Below are positions 46,669 to 55,763 of a DNA stretch of 64,000 nucleotides, piece after piece. The notes beneath the pieces are model-generated. The model made no database searches. It had not been told where the DNA came from and saw only the letters and a list, made by a program, of their open reading frames with translations. Positions within the stretch are counted from its first letter, which is position 1. Each line of letters starts with the position of its first letter. Both the position numbers and the translations under genes were made by a program. The DNA lies in the NCBI RefSeq assembly GCF_002900975.1, contig NZ_PJON01000001.1:930001-994000 (forward strand), in the 5' to 3' direction. Source of the DNA: Tabrizicola aquatica. Lineage in GTDB: Bacteria > Pseudomonadota > Alphaproteobacteria > Rhodobacterales > Rhodobacteraceae.

Positions 46669-49134
46669 ATGCTGACCGCCTTTCGCTGGCTGATCCGCCT
46701 GTTGACCGGAGCCATCGCGCTGGGGCTGGTCGTGCTTTTGCTGGCCTACTGGATCCTGTCGCGCTCTCTGATCGACTATTCCGAGGACTTCACCGTGCCC
46801 GGCATCTCGGCCCCGGTCGAGATCGTGCGCAACAACGACAACGTGCCGCATATCTTCGGGGCGACGGATCAGGACGTGTTCTTTGCGCTGGGGTTCGCCC
46901 ATGCGCAGGACCGGCTGTGGCAGATGACCATGCTGCGGCGCACCGCGCAGGGGCGGCTGTCCGAGTTGTTCGGCCCACCCACCGTCAAGGTCGATGAGCT
47001 GATGCGGCGGCTGGACCTCTATGGTCTGGCGCTGGAGGCGGTGGCGGCACAGGACCCCGAGACGCAGGCGGCGCTGGAGGCCTATGCGGCCGGGGTGAAT
47101 GCCTGGATCGGCCAGGTGAACCAGGGCGCACGCGGCCGGGGCGCGCCGGAGTTCTTCCTGTTCGAGCCCGAGATTTCCGCCTGGGCCCCGGCGGATTCGA
47201 TCGCGATCCTGAAGCTGATGGCGCTGCAGTTGACCGACTCGGCGCAGAAAGAGATCCTGCGGGCGCGGGTCTCGTTGCTCTTGTCGCCCGAGCGGCTGGC
47301 GGACCTGCTGCCGGACGATCCGGGGCAAGGCGTGGCCGCCCTGCCCGATTATGCCAGCCTGGTGCCGGGTGTGGCACCCGAGGCGCGGCCGGTGGACTTT
47401 GCGCTGGGGCCGTTCTCGCCGGTCGCAGACCCCGGCATGGCGGGGGCATCGAATGCCTGGGCGGCGATGCCCGGACGCTCGGCCGCGGGGGGGAGCCTTC
47501 TGGCCAACGACCCGCATCTGGGGCTGACGGCGCCGACGATCTGGTACCTGGCGCGGCTGGAACTGGCCTCGGGCGGGGTGATCGGCGGCACGATCCCGGG
47601 GGTGCCAGTGGTGCTGGTGGGCCGGTCCGAGCGGTTGGGCTGGGGGCTGACCACGGCCTATGTCGATGACCAGGACGTGCTGATCGAAGAGGTGAACCCC
47701 GAGAATACAGAGGAATATCGCACCGCCGACGGCTGGGCGCGGTTCGAGAGCCGGCAGTCGATCATCACGGTGAAGGACGCGGATCCCGTGACGCTGACGC
47801 TGCGCTGGTCGCGGCATGGGCCGATCCTGCCGGGCACGCATTACGACCTGGCGACGATCACCCCGCCCGGCCATGTGGCGGCGCTGGCCTGGACGGCGCT
47901 GGCGGGGGCGGACACCTCGATGACGGCGGCGATGCGGCTGATGCGCGCGGGCACGGTGGCCGAGGCGCTGGAGGCGGGCCAGTTGGCGGTGGCACCGGCG
48001 CAGAACCTGACGCTGGCGGATGCCAGCGGGATCGCGCTGCAGGTGGTGGGCGCCCTGCCCGCACGGGATGCGGGGAACCCCGGCCAGGGCCGGCTGCCGG
48101 TTCTGGGGGCGGATGCGCGGGCCGGGTTCAAGGGGGTGCTGACCTATGAAGGAAACCCGCGCTTCGTCGATCCGGCCTCGGGCCTGCTGGGCAATACCAA
48201 CAACAAGACGGTGGACCGACCCTTCCCGAACCATGTCAGCTTTGACTGGGGTGACACGCAGCGCATCCAGCGCTGGCTGACGCTGATGAAGGCGCGCGAG
48301 GTGCATACGCGGGAAAGCTTCATCGAAGCGCAGTTGGACACGGTGAACCCGACGGCGCGGGCGCTGTTGCCGCTGATCGGGGCGGACCTGTGGTTCACCG
48401 GGGAAGCGGCGCCGGAGGGCACGCCGGAACGCTTGCGCCAGCGGGCGCTGGTGCTGCTGGCGGAGTGGAACGGCGAGATGAACGAGCATCTGCCGGAACC
48501 GCTGATCGCCGAAGCCTGGATGCGGGCGCTGATGCAGCGGCTGATCCGGGACGAGATCGGGGCCATGGCGGACAGCTTCACCCATATCTCTCCGGTCTTC
48601 ATCGAACGGGTCTACCGCAACGTCGGCGGCGCGAGCGTGTGGTGCGACGTGATCCAGTCGGCGGCGGTGGAAAGCTGCACTGACATTGCCCGGATTGCGC
48701 TGGACGAGGCGCTGCTCCAGCTTGCCGAAACCTATGGGCCGAACCTGGAAAGCTGGCGCTGGGGCGATGCGCACCAGGCGACCCACGACCATCCGGTGCT
48801 GGGCGAGGTGGCGTTCCTGAAATACTTCGTCAACATCCGGCAATCGACGTCGGGCGGAGACGACACGCTAATGCGGGGCGTAAGCCGCGGCGAGGGGCCT
48901 GAGCCCTATCAGAACGTGCATTCCGCCGGCTATCGCGGGGTCTATGACTTTGCCGACCCTGATTCATCGGTCTTTATCAGCGCGACTGGACAGTCGGGCC
49001 ATCCCTTGTCGCGGCACTATGATGATCTGGGCGAGTTGTGGCGGCGGGGAGAATACATCCCGATGTCGCTGGACCCCGACCTGGCGCGGGCAGCGGCGGC
49101 CGGCGTCATGGTGCTGACACCAGAGGGACAGTGA
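46669..49134 (+). CDS. Penicillin acylase family protein
   Basis: An 821-residue Ntn-hydrolase. An N-terminal membrane anchor (WLIRLLTGAIALGLVVLLLA) is followed by the alpha chain region (EIVRNNDNVPHIFG, DVFFALGFAHAQDRLWQMTMLRR), a spacer, and the nucleophile S261 after GA in GASNAWAAMPGRS, which begins the beta chain once the precursor is cleaved. Later marks: LANDPHLGLTAPTIWYLARLE, PGVPVVLVGRSERLGWGLT and NTNNKTVD. The family includes penicillin and N-acyl-homoserine lactone acylases. A substrate cannot be named. Confidence 0.9.
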   Translation: MLTAFRWLIRLLTGAIALGLVVLLLAYWILSRSLIDYSEDFTVPGISAPVEIVRNNDNVPHIFGATDQDVFFALGFAHAQDRLWQMTMLRRTAQGRLSELFGPPTVKVDELMRRLDLYGLALEAVAAQDPETQAALEAYAAGVNAWIGQVNQGARGRGAPEFFLFEPEISAWAPADSIAILKLMALQLTDSAQKEILRARVSLLLSPERLADLLPDDPGQGVAALPDYASLVPGVAPEARPVDFALGPFSPVADPGMAGASNAWAAMPGRSAAGGSLLANDPHLGLTAPTIWYLARLELASGGVIGGTIPGVPVVLVGRSERLGWGLTTAYVDDQDVLIEEVNPENTEEYRTADGWARFESRQSIITVKDADPVTLTLRWSRHGPILPGTHYDLATITPPGHVAALAWTALAGADTSMTAAMRLMRAGTVAEALEAGQLAVAPAQNLTLADASGIALQVVGALPARDAGNPGQGRLPVLGADARAGFKGVLTYEGNPRFVDPASGLLGNTNNKTVDRPFPNHVSFDWGDTQRIQRWLTLMKAREVHTRESFIEAQLDTVNPTARALLPLIGADLWFTGEAAPEGTPERLRQRALVLLAEWNGEMNEHLPEPLIAEAWMRALMQRLIRDEIGAMADSFTHISPVFIERVYRNVGGASVWCDVIQSAAVESCTDIARIALDEALLQLAETYGPNLESWRWGDAHQATHDHPVLGEVAFLKYFVNIRQSTSGGDDTLMRGVSRGEGPEPYQNVHSAGYRGVYDFADPDSSVFISATGQSGHPLSRHYDDLGELWRRGEYIPMSLDPDLARAAAAGVMVLTPEGQ

Positions 49135-49640
49135 CCGGCGTTCCGACCTTGCGCACGGCGCGGCTTGTGCTGCGACAGGCGGTCTGGGCGGATCTGGAGG
49201 CGGTTCACCGGCTTATGTCGGACCCGCGCGTCATGCGCTATTGGTCGCGGCCCGAGCATGAGACCCTGGGTGAGACGCGGCACTGGCTGGGCTTCCTGAT
49301 CGATCAGGCCGAGGACAGCCGCGACTGGCTGATCGAGACGGATGGCGTGGTGATCGGCAAGGCCGGGGCCTGGGCCTTGCCGGAGGTCGGCTTCCTGCTG
49401 GCGCCCGCATATTGGGGTCAGGGCCTGGGCTTCGAGGCGATGACGGCGGTGATCGCGCAACTGGAGGCCGAGTTCCCTGCCCTGCCGGCCCTGACCGCCG
49501 AGGTCGATCCGCGCAACGCAGCCAGCCTGCGGCTGCTGGACCGGCTGGGCTTTCACGAGACGCATCGGGCGGAGCGGACGCTCTTGTGGCGCGACGAATG
49601 GTGCGACAGCGTCTATCTGGCCCGGCCCCGGTCTGGGTAG
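49131..49640 (+). CDS. GNAT family N-acetyltransferase
   Basis: A 169-residue RimJ/RimL-type GNAT. Marks: LRTARLVLRQAVWADLEAVHRL at the N-terminus, EVGFLLAPAYWGQGLGFEAM (acetyl-CoA-binding loop) and NAASLRLLDRLGFHETHRAERT. The start GTG at 49131 overlaps the acylase TGA (GTGA), so it is translationally coupled to the penicillin acylase gene. It would modify a free amino group or hydroxyl. Whether the two act on one molecule is open. Confidence 0.87.
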   Translation: MTGVPTLRTARLVLRQAVWADLEAVHRLMSDPRVMRYWSRPEHETLGETRHWLGFLIDQAEDSRDWLIETDGVVIGKAGAWALPEVGFLLAPAYWGQGLGFEAMTAVIAQLEAEFPALPALTAEVDPRNAASLRLLDRLGFHETHRAERTLLWRDEWCDSVYLARPRSG

Positions 49641-49687
49641 CCGTCCCGCAGGTCGGGGCGGTTTTCAAATTGTGCGCTGACGCGCGT

Positions 49688-49770
49688 GCCTTTTGTCTCG
49701 TGCTTTTGCGTGAAGGACGCAAAAGCACTCGGGAGTGCCTCCGGCGGGGATACTTGCGGACAGAAAATGC
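49688..49770 (+). repeat. Palindromic intergenic repeat, family A, copy 2
   Basis: This lies between the convergent GNAT and membrane-protein genes. A perfect 12-bp stem, GTGCTTTTGCGT (49700-49711) with ACGCAAAAGCAC (49717-49728), carries a GAAGG loop. The alternative stem GCACTC/GAGTGC (49725-49730, 49733-49738) overlaps it. The same conserved tail follows. Compared with 13751, stem bases changed on both sides so pairing is kept. Confidence 0.8.
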
Positions 49771-49771
49771 C

Positions 49772-50188
49772 TTAGGCGGTGCGCGGTGGGGATAGCGCCC
49801 AGGCGACGACGGCGAGCAAGACTGCGATTGCGGTTGGTGTGTGGAGCGGGTGAAGGAAAAGGTCGGTCAACGGTTCGGACCAGACCCAGGTGGTCCCGAA
49901 GTCCAGGACGAAGGGCCGGATTAGCTGAGCGGCGGCCCAGAACCACAAGAGGACAACGAGTGGCAGCGCGATCCAGCGGACGGCAAGCCGGTTGACCAGT
50001 CCTGCAACAAGCGGAATCGGGAGAGTTGCGCCCAAGGCGGTCAGGGCAAGTTCGGCCGCGGTGACCTTGACGCCTGGATAGGCCGGAAACCGTTGGCCGA
50101 GGTAGTCGCCGGGGATGCCCAGAAGCGCGTGGAACCAGAGTGTCCCGGCTGCCGCAATCCACAGGGCGGCGAGGCGGCGGGCCATCAT
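49772..50188 (-). CDS. Membrane protein of unknown function
   Basis: A 138-residue protein with four hydrophobic segments (LAALWIAAAGTLWFHALLG, KVTAAELALTALGATLPIPLVAGLV, VRWIALPLVVLLWFWAAAQLI, LHTPTAIAVLLAVVAWALS). I do not recognise a family. The start is one of two adjacent ATGs at 50188/50185; the longer open frame overlaps the upstream gene. It lies 31 bp behind the DUF4241 gene on the same strand. Confidence 0.7.
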   Translation of the reverse strand: MMARRLAALWIAAAGTLWFHALLGIPGDYLGQRFPAYPGVKVTAAELALTALGATLPIPLVAGLVNRLAVRWIALPLVVLLWFWAAAQLIRPFVLDFGTTWVWSEPLTDLFLHPLHTPTAIAVLLAVVAWALSPPRTA

Positions 50189-50219
50189 GCCTTGGGTCCG
50201 TCGTTGGACGGCATGGCCC

Positions 50220-51011
50220 CTACCCGTCCACGCAGGCCGCGTCCCTGCCCCAGATGGCGAAGGGCGGGGCCTTGCGCGCACGGGGCCCGGGCAGGCGCAG
50301 GGCCGTGCTGTCATAGGGGTAGCCTTCTTCCAGGACGCCGAAATCGGTCACCAGGGCGCAGGGACAGCCGAGGTCGTCGAAGCCCCAGTAACTGAAGTAG
50401 AAACCATCGCCCCAGCCGGCAGAGAAGACGGCGATGTCCTGGCCGCCGTTCTGCGTGATGAAGTCGCGCGGGATGCCGGTGTCGTCGGGGAAGGCAAGGG
50501 GGAAGAGGGTTTCGTTCACGAAGCTGAAATAGGCATCGCCCTGCAGCACCCCATCGGTCACCGGGCCGAAGGTTTCGAAGAACTCGGGCGGGGCGAAGCT
50601 GGAGGTTCCGGCGTCGACCGCCACTCCATAGCCTTCGCCGGGCGCCAGTCCCAGGAGGCTGCGGCCTTCGGGTGCGGCATTGTGCCAGAAGACTGGGGTG
50701 CAAGCGCGCAGGCGAAGCTCGGCCAGCGCCGGGCGGGTCGGCTCGGTTGCGGCGAACCAGAGACGGACGGCGTAATTGCCGGGCGGCGCACGGCGATCGA
50801 AGGGGGTGAGGCCGAAGGCGGTATAGGGATCTACGGCGACAATCCGGCCGCTGGGCAGGTGGATCGTGCCGAGTTGCGTGAGCATGATGCCCCGGCGGTC
50901 GATTTCCTGCGGCGAAAGCTGCAACACGGCGAGGTTTTGCAGCCAGGCGTCGTCGTCCTGGGCCGTCGCGGGATGAGCCAGCAGGAGGACAGCAAGGACT
51001 TTGCGGGTCAT
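50220..51011 (-). CDS. DUF4241 domain protein, exported
   Basis: A 263-residue protein with an N-terminal signal peptide (MTRKVLAVLLLAHPATAQ). The rest matches the DUF4241 fold: GEGYGVAVDAGTSSFAPPEFFETFG, DFITQNGGQDIAVFSAGWGDGFYFSYWGFDDLG and an early FGLTPFDRRAPPGNYAVRLWFA. Function is unknown. Cys residues at both ends (CTPVFW and CPCALV) may pair. The ATG at 51011 is preferred to one 6 codons earlier because it starts the signal peptide. Confidence 0.82.
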   Translation of the reverse strand: MTRKVLAVLLLAHPATAQDDDAWLQNLAVLQLSPQEIDRRGIMLTQLGTIHLPSGRIVAVDPYTAFGLTPFDRRAPPGNYAVRLWFAATEPTRPALAELRLRACTPVFWHNAAPEGRSLLGLAPGEGYGVAVDAGTSSFAPPEFFETFGPVTDGVLQGDAYFSFVNETLFPLAFPDDTGIPRDFITQNGGQDIAVFSAGWGDGFYFSYWGFDDLGCPCALVTDFGVLEEGYPYDSTALRLPGPRARKAPPFAIWGRDAACVDG

Positions 51012-51083
51012 GATGGCCTTCGGCTGCACGTCAGATGCCAGGATGCAAGCATGGGCGGCGCGCGCAAGGCAAGCCTTCCGGTG

Positions 51084-52418
51084 TCAGAGGCGCCGGAAAC
51101 GGCTTTGCTGGCGGGCGGTCCAGCGGACGGTGAGGCGCCAGCCGTCCTCGGCTTCGGCCTCGGACTGGACGATGTTCTGGTCGTGCAGCCAAGCGCGCTT
51201 GCGGCCCTGGTCGAAGGGGATGGTCACCGTGGCCTCGGTCCGGTCGGCGTCGAGGGTGGCGGTGATGAGGGTGAGGAGCTTGTCCACCCCTTCGCCAGTC
51301 AGGGCGGAGACGGGCAGCACGCGGGGGCGTTGGGCGGCCTGGGAGGCCAGCGCCTCGCGCTGGGAGGCATCGACGAGGTCGAGCTTGTTCCAGACCTCGA
51401 TCTGCGGGGTCTCATCGCCGACGCCAAGCGAGGTGAGGATGTCGGCCACGTCGGCGGCCTGTTCCACCGTTTCGGGGTGGGAGATGTCGCGGACGTGGAG
51501 GATAAGATCGGCGGAGAGGACTTCCTCCAGGGTGGCGCGGAAAGCGGCGACAAGCTGGGTCGGCAGGTCCGAGATGAAGCCCACGGTGTCGGAGAGGATG
51601 ATCTTTGCGCCGGTGGGCAATGTGACGCCGCGCATGGTGGGGTCGAGGGTCGCAAAGAGCATGTCCTTGGCCAGCACCTCGGCCCCGGTGATGCGGTTGA
51701 AGAGCGTGGACTTGCCGGCGTTGGTATAACCGACGAGGGCGACGATCGGGAACGGCACCTTGGCGCGGGCGGCGCGGTGGAGTTCGCGGGTCTTGACGAC
51801 CTGTTCCAGCTGGCGCTTGAGGCGGATCACCTGATCGTCGATGGCGCGGCGGTCGCTTTCGATCTGGGTTTCGCCGGGGCCGCCGACGAAGCCGAAGCCG
51901 CCGCGCTGGCGTTCGAGGTGGGTCCATGCGCGGACCAGGCGCGTGCGCTGGTAGCTGAGCGCGGCCAGTTCGACCTGGAGGACGCCTTCGCGGGTGCGGG
52001 CGCGGTCGGCGAAGATTTCCAGGATGAGCGAGGTCCGGTCAAGAAGCTTGACCCCCCATTCCTTTTCCAGGTTGCGCTGCTGGACCGGCGAGACGGTGCC
52101 ATCGACGATCACAAGGTCGATGTGGGCGTCGTGGAACCGCTCTTTCAGCTCGGCCACCTTGCCCGAGCCGAGGAGCGTGCCGGGATGGGTGCGCGCCAGG
52201 CGCACGACCTCGGCCCCCTGGACGTCGAGTTCGGGCAGGGCGGCGGCGAGGGAGACCGCCTCGGCCAGCCCGTGTTCGGGCAGGCGGCGGGCGCTGGCAG
52301 ACTTCAGCGCGGGGTGCAGGACGAAGGTGCGCGTTGCGGCTGCGGCGGTGTCGCGCAGGCGCTGCCCCTCACGCTTGGCGATGAGGTCATCGTCGTCCTG
52401 GGGTTCGCGGGAGATCAG
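51084..52418 (-). CDS. hflX: GTPase HflX (apparent CTG start)
   Basis: A 444-residue HflX, a ribosome-associated GTPase. The N-terminal domain ([41 protein letters not shown]) and G-domain ([50 protein letters not shown]) are complete. In the frame of the protein there is no ATG, GTG or TTG between hfq and the internal GTG at 52205, which would cut off a well-conserved N-terminal stretch. A CTG at 52418 overlaps the hfq TGA as CTGA and gives the usual HflX length. Other starts are possible, so only the N-terminus is uncertain. Confidence 0.88.
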   Translation of the reverse strand: MISREPQDDDDLIAKREGQRLRDTAAAATRTFVLHPALKSASARRLPEHGLAEAVSLAAALPELDVQGAEVVRLARTHPGTLLGSGKVAELKERFHDAHIDLVIVDGTVSPVQQRNLEKEWGVKLLDRTSLILEIFADRARTREGVLQVELAALSYQRTRLVRAWTHLERQRGGFGFVGGPGETQIESDRRAIDDQVIRLKRQLEQVVKTRELHRAARAKVPFPIVALVGYTNAGKSTLFNRITGAEVLAKDMLFATLDPTMRGVTLPTGAKIILSDTVGFISDLPTQLVAAFRATLEEVLSADLILHVRDISHPETVEQAADVADILTSLGVGDETPQIEVWNKLDLVDASQREALASQAAQRPRVLPVSALTGEGVDKLLTLITATLDADRTEATVTIPFDQGRKRAWLHDQNIVQSEAEAEDGWRLTVRWTARQQSRFRRL

Positions 52419-52648
52419 TCTTCCCCTTCGTAGAGGCTGATCGGCGCGCCCGGCATGATGGTGGAGATCGCGTGCTTGTAGACCAGCTGCGACTGGCCAT
52501 CACGGCGCAGAAGCACGCAGAAGTTGTCGAACCAGGTGATCACACCCTGAAGCTTGACACCGTTGATGAGGAAGATCGTCACCGGAACTTTCGCTTTCCG
52601 CACATGGTTGAGGAAAGCGTCTTGCAGGTTCTGTTTGTCGGCGGCCAT
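52415..52648 (-). CDS. hfq: RNA chaperone Hfq
   Basis: A 77-residue Sm-like RNA chaperone. Sm1 and Sm2 are visible: [23 protein letters not shown] and [27 protein letters not shown]. The YKHAIS motif contacts the RNA. The ATG at 52648 is the standard start; the open frame upstream is not Hfq-like. It pairs sRNAs with target mRNAs. The stop overlaps the proposed hflX start by 4 bp. Confidence 0.97.
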   Translation of the reverse strand: MAADKQNLQDAFLNHVRKAKVPVTIFLINGVKLQGVITWFDNFCVLLRRDGQSQLVYKHAISTIMPGAPISLYEGED

Positions 52649-52784
52649 TGATTTTTTGCCTTGTTTTTCTATCGCTTCACTGTCGCGTCTTGGTCGTTCT
52701 TCTTCTTGGCAGTCTGGTGCCTGCGTTGCGGCACAGAGCGAGTATGAAACGGGTTTCAAGGACTTTCCAGCGCAAAAAGCGCGG

Positions 52785-54302
52785 TCAGTCGCGGCGGCCG
52801 GCGGGCAGGATCAGGACCAGAAGGGCCAGCAGCTCTAGCCGGCCCACGACCATCGCCAGGGCGAGGACGGCCTTGACCGTGTCGGAGAGCGCGCCGAAGG
52901 CGATGGGCTGAGCGGTTCCAAGGTCGGCCAGCGGCCCGGTATTGGTCAACGCTGCGATGGCGAGGACGAGGGCGGATTCGAAGGTGACGCCAAGGATCGA
53001 CAAGAGCCCCACCGTCGCGGCGATCGAAATGCCGAACAGCATGAAGAACACCCAGGCGATCTGGGCGCCTTCGCTGGCCAGACGGCGACGCTCGGACCCG
53101 CCGCGGCCGATGGAGGAGGGGTGGATCACCCGCTCCAGCTCGCGTTCGCCGTGGCGCAGAAGGGCGTAGACCCGCAAGAGCTTGACCCCGCCTGCGGTGG
53201 TTGCCGTGCCGCCGCCGAAGATTGCCAGGCCCATCAGCACCATGCCGGAGGTGCCAACGCCCGACCAGCTGGCGCCGGTCAGCCAGTGGGACGAGACATA
53301 GCCGGTGGTGGTCAGGAAGGAGGCGGCGGTAAACAGGATGCCCCAAAGCGAGGCCAGGCCCTCGACCAGATCGCCGGCCAGGCCCGCGGCCTCGGCCACG
53401 AAGAAGTGTCGCAGGAAAAGGAGCGCCGTGATGGACAACAGGATCAGCGCGGCCAGGTGCAGTTCGGGGTCAGACAGCAGCGCGGTGCGGTTGCGAGCGG
53501 GGTGCAGTCCCGGCAGCGCGCGGCGGGTGACGGCAAAGACGAAGAAGCCGAAGATCAAGAACTCGCCCGGAAGGGACGCCCCGGCCTCGGCCAAAGGTAT
53601 CTGACCCGAGATGCCGGAGGTGGAGAGCGTGCCCATGGCATGGATCAGCGCGGTAATGCCCCGCTCCCCCAGGATCAGCAGGCCCAGCCAAAGGAGGAAG
53701 GTCAGCCCGGCATAGATCGGCAGGATGCGCAGCGCGATGCGGATCAGCCGGTCGGTCGGATCCTCGGCCCGGCCGATCAGGGCGGCGCCGACCGTCCCGC
53801 GACCGGGGACGCGGCCGGTCGCCACCTCGGCCCCGCCAAGGTTCAGGGGGGCCAGGATCGCCGTCGCGGCCAGCAGGGTCACGAAGCCGCCGAACCAGCC
53901 CACCAGCGCGCGCCAGAGATGGATCGAGGGGGCCAGACGCTCGGCCGGATAGGCGGTGGCGCCGGTCAGGGTGAAGGCCGAGACCATCTCGAACCAGGCG
54001 TTGGCCAGGCGCGTGTCGGGGACGGTTTCCAGCATCGGCAATGCCAGGGCCAGCGGCAAGAGCGCATAAGAGCCGACCAACGCGGCCAGAAGCCCGCGGG
54101 CATTGGCGCGGCCCTGCCGTCCGGCCGTGACGATGGCCAGCATCACCGCGACCAGGATCAGGATCAGCGCCGAATAGAGAAAGCCGCGCGCGATGCGGTC
54201 GTCATCCACTGCAAAGGCATGGGCCGCCGGCAGCAGCGCCAGTGCCCCGCACAGCCCCAGCAGCACGACCAGCAGCGGAACCTGGGCCAGGCGGTCGCGC
54301 AT
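52785..54302 (-). CDS. trkH: TrkH family potassium transporter
   Basis: A 505-residue inner-membrane K+ uptake channel subunit with about ten membrane segments and four pore-loop repeats, seen in [46 protein letters not shown] and [15 protein letters not shown]. These resemble the TrkH selectivity filters. Its ATG shares one base with the trkA stop, so transporter and regulator are coupled. Confidence 0.93.
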   Translation of the reverse strand: MRDRLAQVPLLVVLLGLCGALALLPAAHAFAVDDDRIARGFLYSALILILVAVMLAIVTAGRQGRANARGLLAALVGSYALLPLALALPMLETVPDTRLANAWFEMVSAFTLTGATAYPAERLAPSIHLWRALVGWFGGFVTLLAATAILAPLNLGGAEVATGRVPGRGTVGAALIGRAEDPTDRLIRIALRILPIYAGLTFLLWLGLLILGERGITALIHAMGTLSTSGISGQIPLAEAGASLPGEFLIFGFFVFAVTRRALPGLHPARNRTALLSDPELHLAALILLSITALLFLRHFFVAEAAGLAGDLVEGLASLWGILFTAASFLTTTGYVSSHWLTGASWSGVGTSGMVLMGLAIFGGGTATTAGGVKLLRVYALLRHGERELERVIHPSSIGRGGSERRRLASEGAQIAWVFFMLFGISIAATVGLLSILGVTFESALVLAIAALTNTGPLADLGTAQPIAFGALSDTVKAVLALAMVVGRLELLALLVLILPAGRRD

Positions 54303-55678
54303 CAGAAGAAGTCGATCGAGACCTGCAAGAGGCGCTCGACCTCGGGCACGTCCTTGGCCATGGCAAAGAGTGCGACCACGTCGCCGGGATCGATGCGCAG
54401 ATCGCCGGTGGGCTTCGACACCTTGTCGCCCTTCATCACCGCGCCGACCAGCACGCCTTCGGGGAATTCGATGTCACGCACCAGACGCCCGGCGAGGGGC
54501 GAGGTGGTGAGAACCTGCGCTTCGATCATCTCGGCCTCGGCGTCGCCGATGGAGTAGACGGCGCGGACCCGGCCGTGGCGGATGTGGCGCAGGATGGACG
54601 AGACGGTGGTGGCGCGCGGGTTGATGTAGGCGTCGATGTCCAGGGGCGCCATCAGCGGCGCCAGCGTGGGGTCGTTCACCAGCGCAATGGTCATCGGACA
54701 GCCGGCCTGCTTGGCGCGGACCGAGACCAGAAGGTTGGTCTTGTCGTCGTCGGTGACCGCCAGGATCGCGTCAGCCCGGTCGACCGCCGCTTCCATCAGA
54801 AGGTCAATGTCCATGCCGTCGCCGTTCAGCACGATGGTCCGTTCCAGCCCGTCGGCGGCCTGTTCGGCGGTGGCGCGGTTCTTCTCGATGATCTTGGCGC
54901 GGACGCGGTCGGTCCGGGCCTCAAGCGCGCGGGCCACGGCAAGGCCCACGTTCCCGCCGCCGACGATGACGATGCGTTCCTGCTTTTTCGTTTTCTTGCC
55001 AAAGATTTCCAGGGCGCGGTTCACGTCCTCGAAATGGGTGAATGCATAGATCTGGTCATCGGCATAAAGCTGGTCGCCCGGTTCGGGCGCGAAAAGCCGA
55101 CCCTCGCGCCGGATGCCGACGACGATGGCGCGCAGGGTGGAGAACAACTCGTTCAGCTGACGCAGGGGGGTGTTCAGGACCGGGCATTCGTCGGTCAGCT
55201 GAATCCCCAGAAGCTGGGCGCGGCCGCCCATGAAGCTTTCGGTGTCGAAGGTCGCCGGCGCGGCCAGGCGTTGCAACGCGGCCTCGGCCACCTCACGCTC
55301 GGGCGAGATGACCACGTCGATGGCCAGGCGGTCCTGGTTCATCAGGTCGCCATAGAGAGCGTCAAGGTAGTTCTGCGCCCGGATGCGGGCGATCTTGCGC
55401 GTGATGTTGAACACCGACTGGGCCACCTGGCAGGTGACCATGTTCACCTCGTCCGAGTGGGTGGCGGCGATCAGCATGTCGGCATCACGCGCGCCGGCCT
55501 TTTCCAGCACGTCCGGGTGGCTGGCAAAGCCGACCACGCCCTGCACGTCCAGCGTCTCGGTCGCGCGGCGGACGAGATCGGCGTTCACATCGACCAGCGT
55601 CACATCGTTCCGTTCGCCGGCAAGGTGGCGGGCGATCTGCCAGCCGACCTGACCCGCCCCGCAGATGATGACCTTCAT
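54302..55678 (-). CDS. trkA: Trk system potassium transporter TrkA
   Basis: A 458-residue NAD-binding regulator with two RCK units. RCK-N motifs are IICGAGQVGWQIARHLAGE near residue 5 and IVIVGGGNVGLAVARALEAR near 235. The RCK-C parts lie between and at the end. It gates TrkH in response to NAD(H)/ATP. The ATG at 55678 follows a TTG that the open frame would allow. It is 85 bp behind ntrX, as often in Rhodobacteraceae. Confidence 0.94.
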   Translation of the reverse strand: MKVIICGAGQVGWQIARHLAGERNDVTLVDVNADLVRRATETLDVQGVVGFASHPDVLEKAGARDADMLIAATHSDEVNMVTCQVAQSVFNITRKIARIRAQNYLDALYGDLMNQDRLAIDVVISPEREVAEAALQRLAAPATFDTESFMGGRAQLLGIQLTDECPVLNTPLRQLNELFSTLRAIVVGIRREGRLFAPEPGDQLYADDQIYAFTHFEDVNRALEIFGKKTKKQERIVIVGGGNVGLAVARALEARTDRVRAKIIEKNRATAEQAADGLERTIVLNGDGMDIDLLMEAAVDRADAILAVTDDDKTNLLVSVRAKQAGCPMTIALVNDPTLAPLMAPLDIDAYINPRATTVSSILRHIRHGRVRAVYSIGDAEAEMIEAQVLTTSPLAGRLVRDIEFPEGVLVGAVMKGDKVSKPTGDLRIDPGDVVALFAMAKDVPEVERLLQVSIDFF

Positions 55679-55763
55679 CAAGTTCTCCGCGATCCGTCGT
55701 CCCGGACTGAATGTCAGATCGGGGCCGGGGGGTCAATGTGGCAGGCCGATTGCGGGGGGCGGG

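Noticed and set aside
46627-48843. A 738-codon minus-strand open frame opposite the penicillin acylase gene
   Set aside because: Arg/Gln/His-rich shadow of the acylase, which has the nucleophile motif and normal length.
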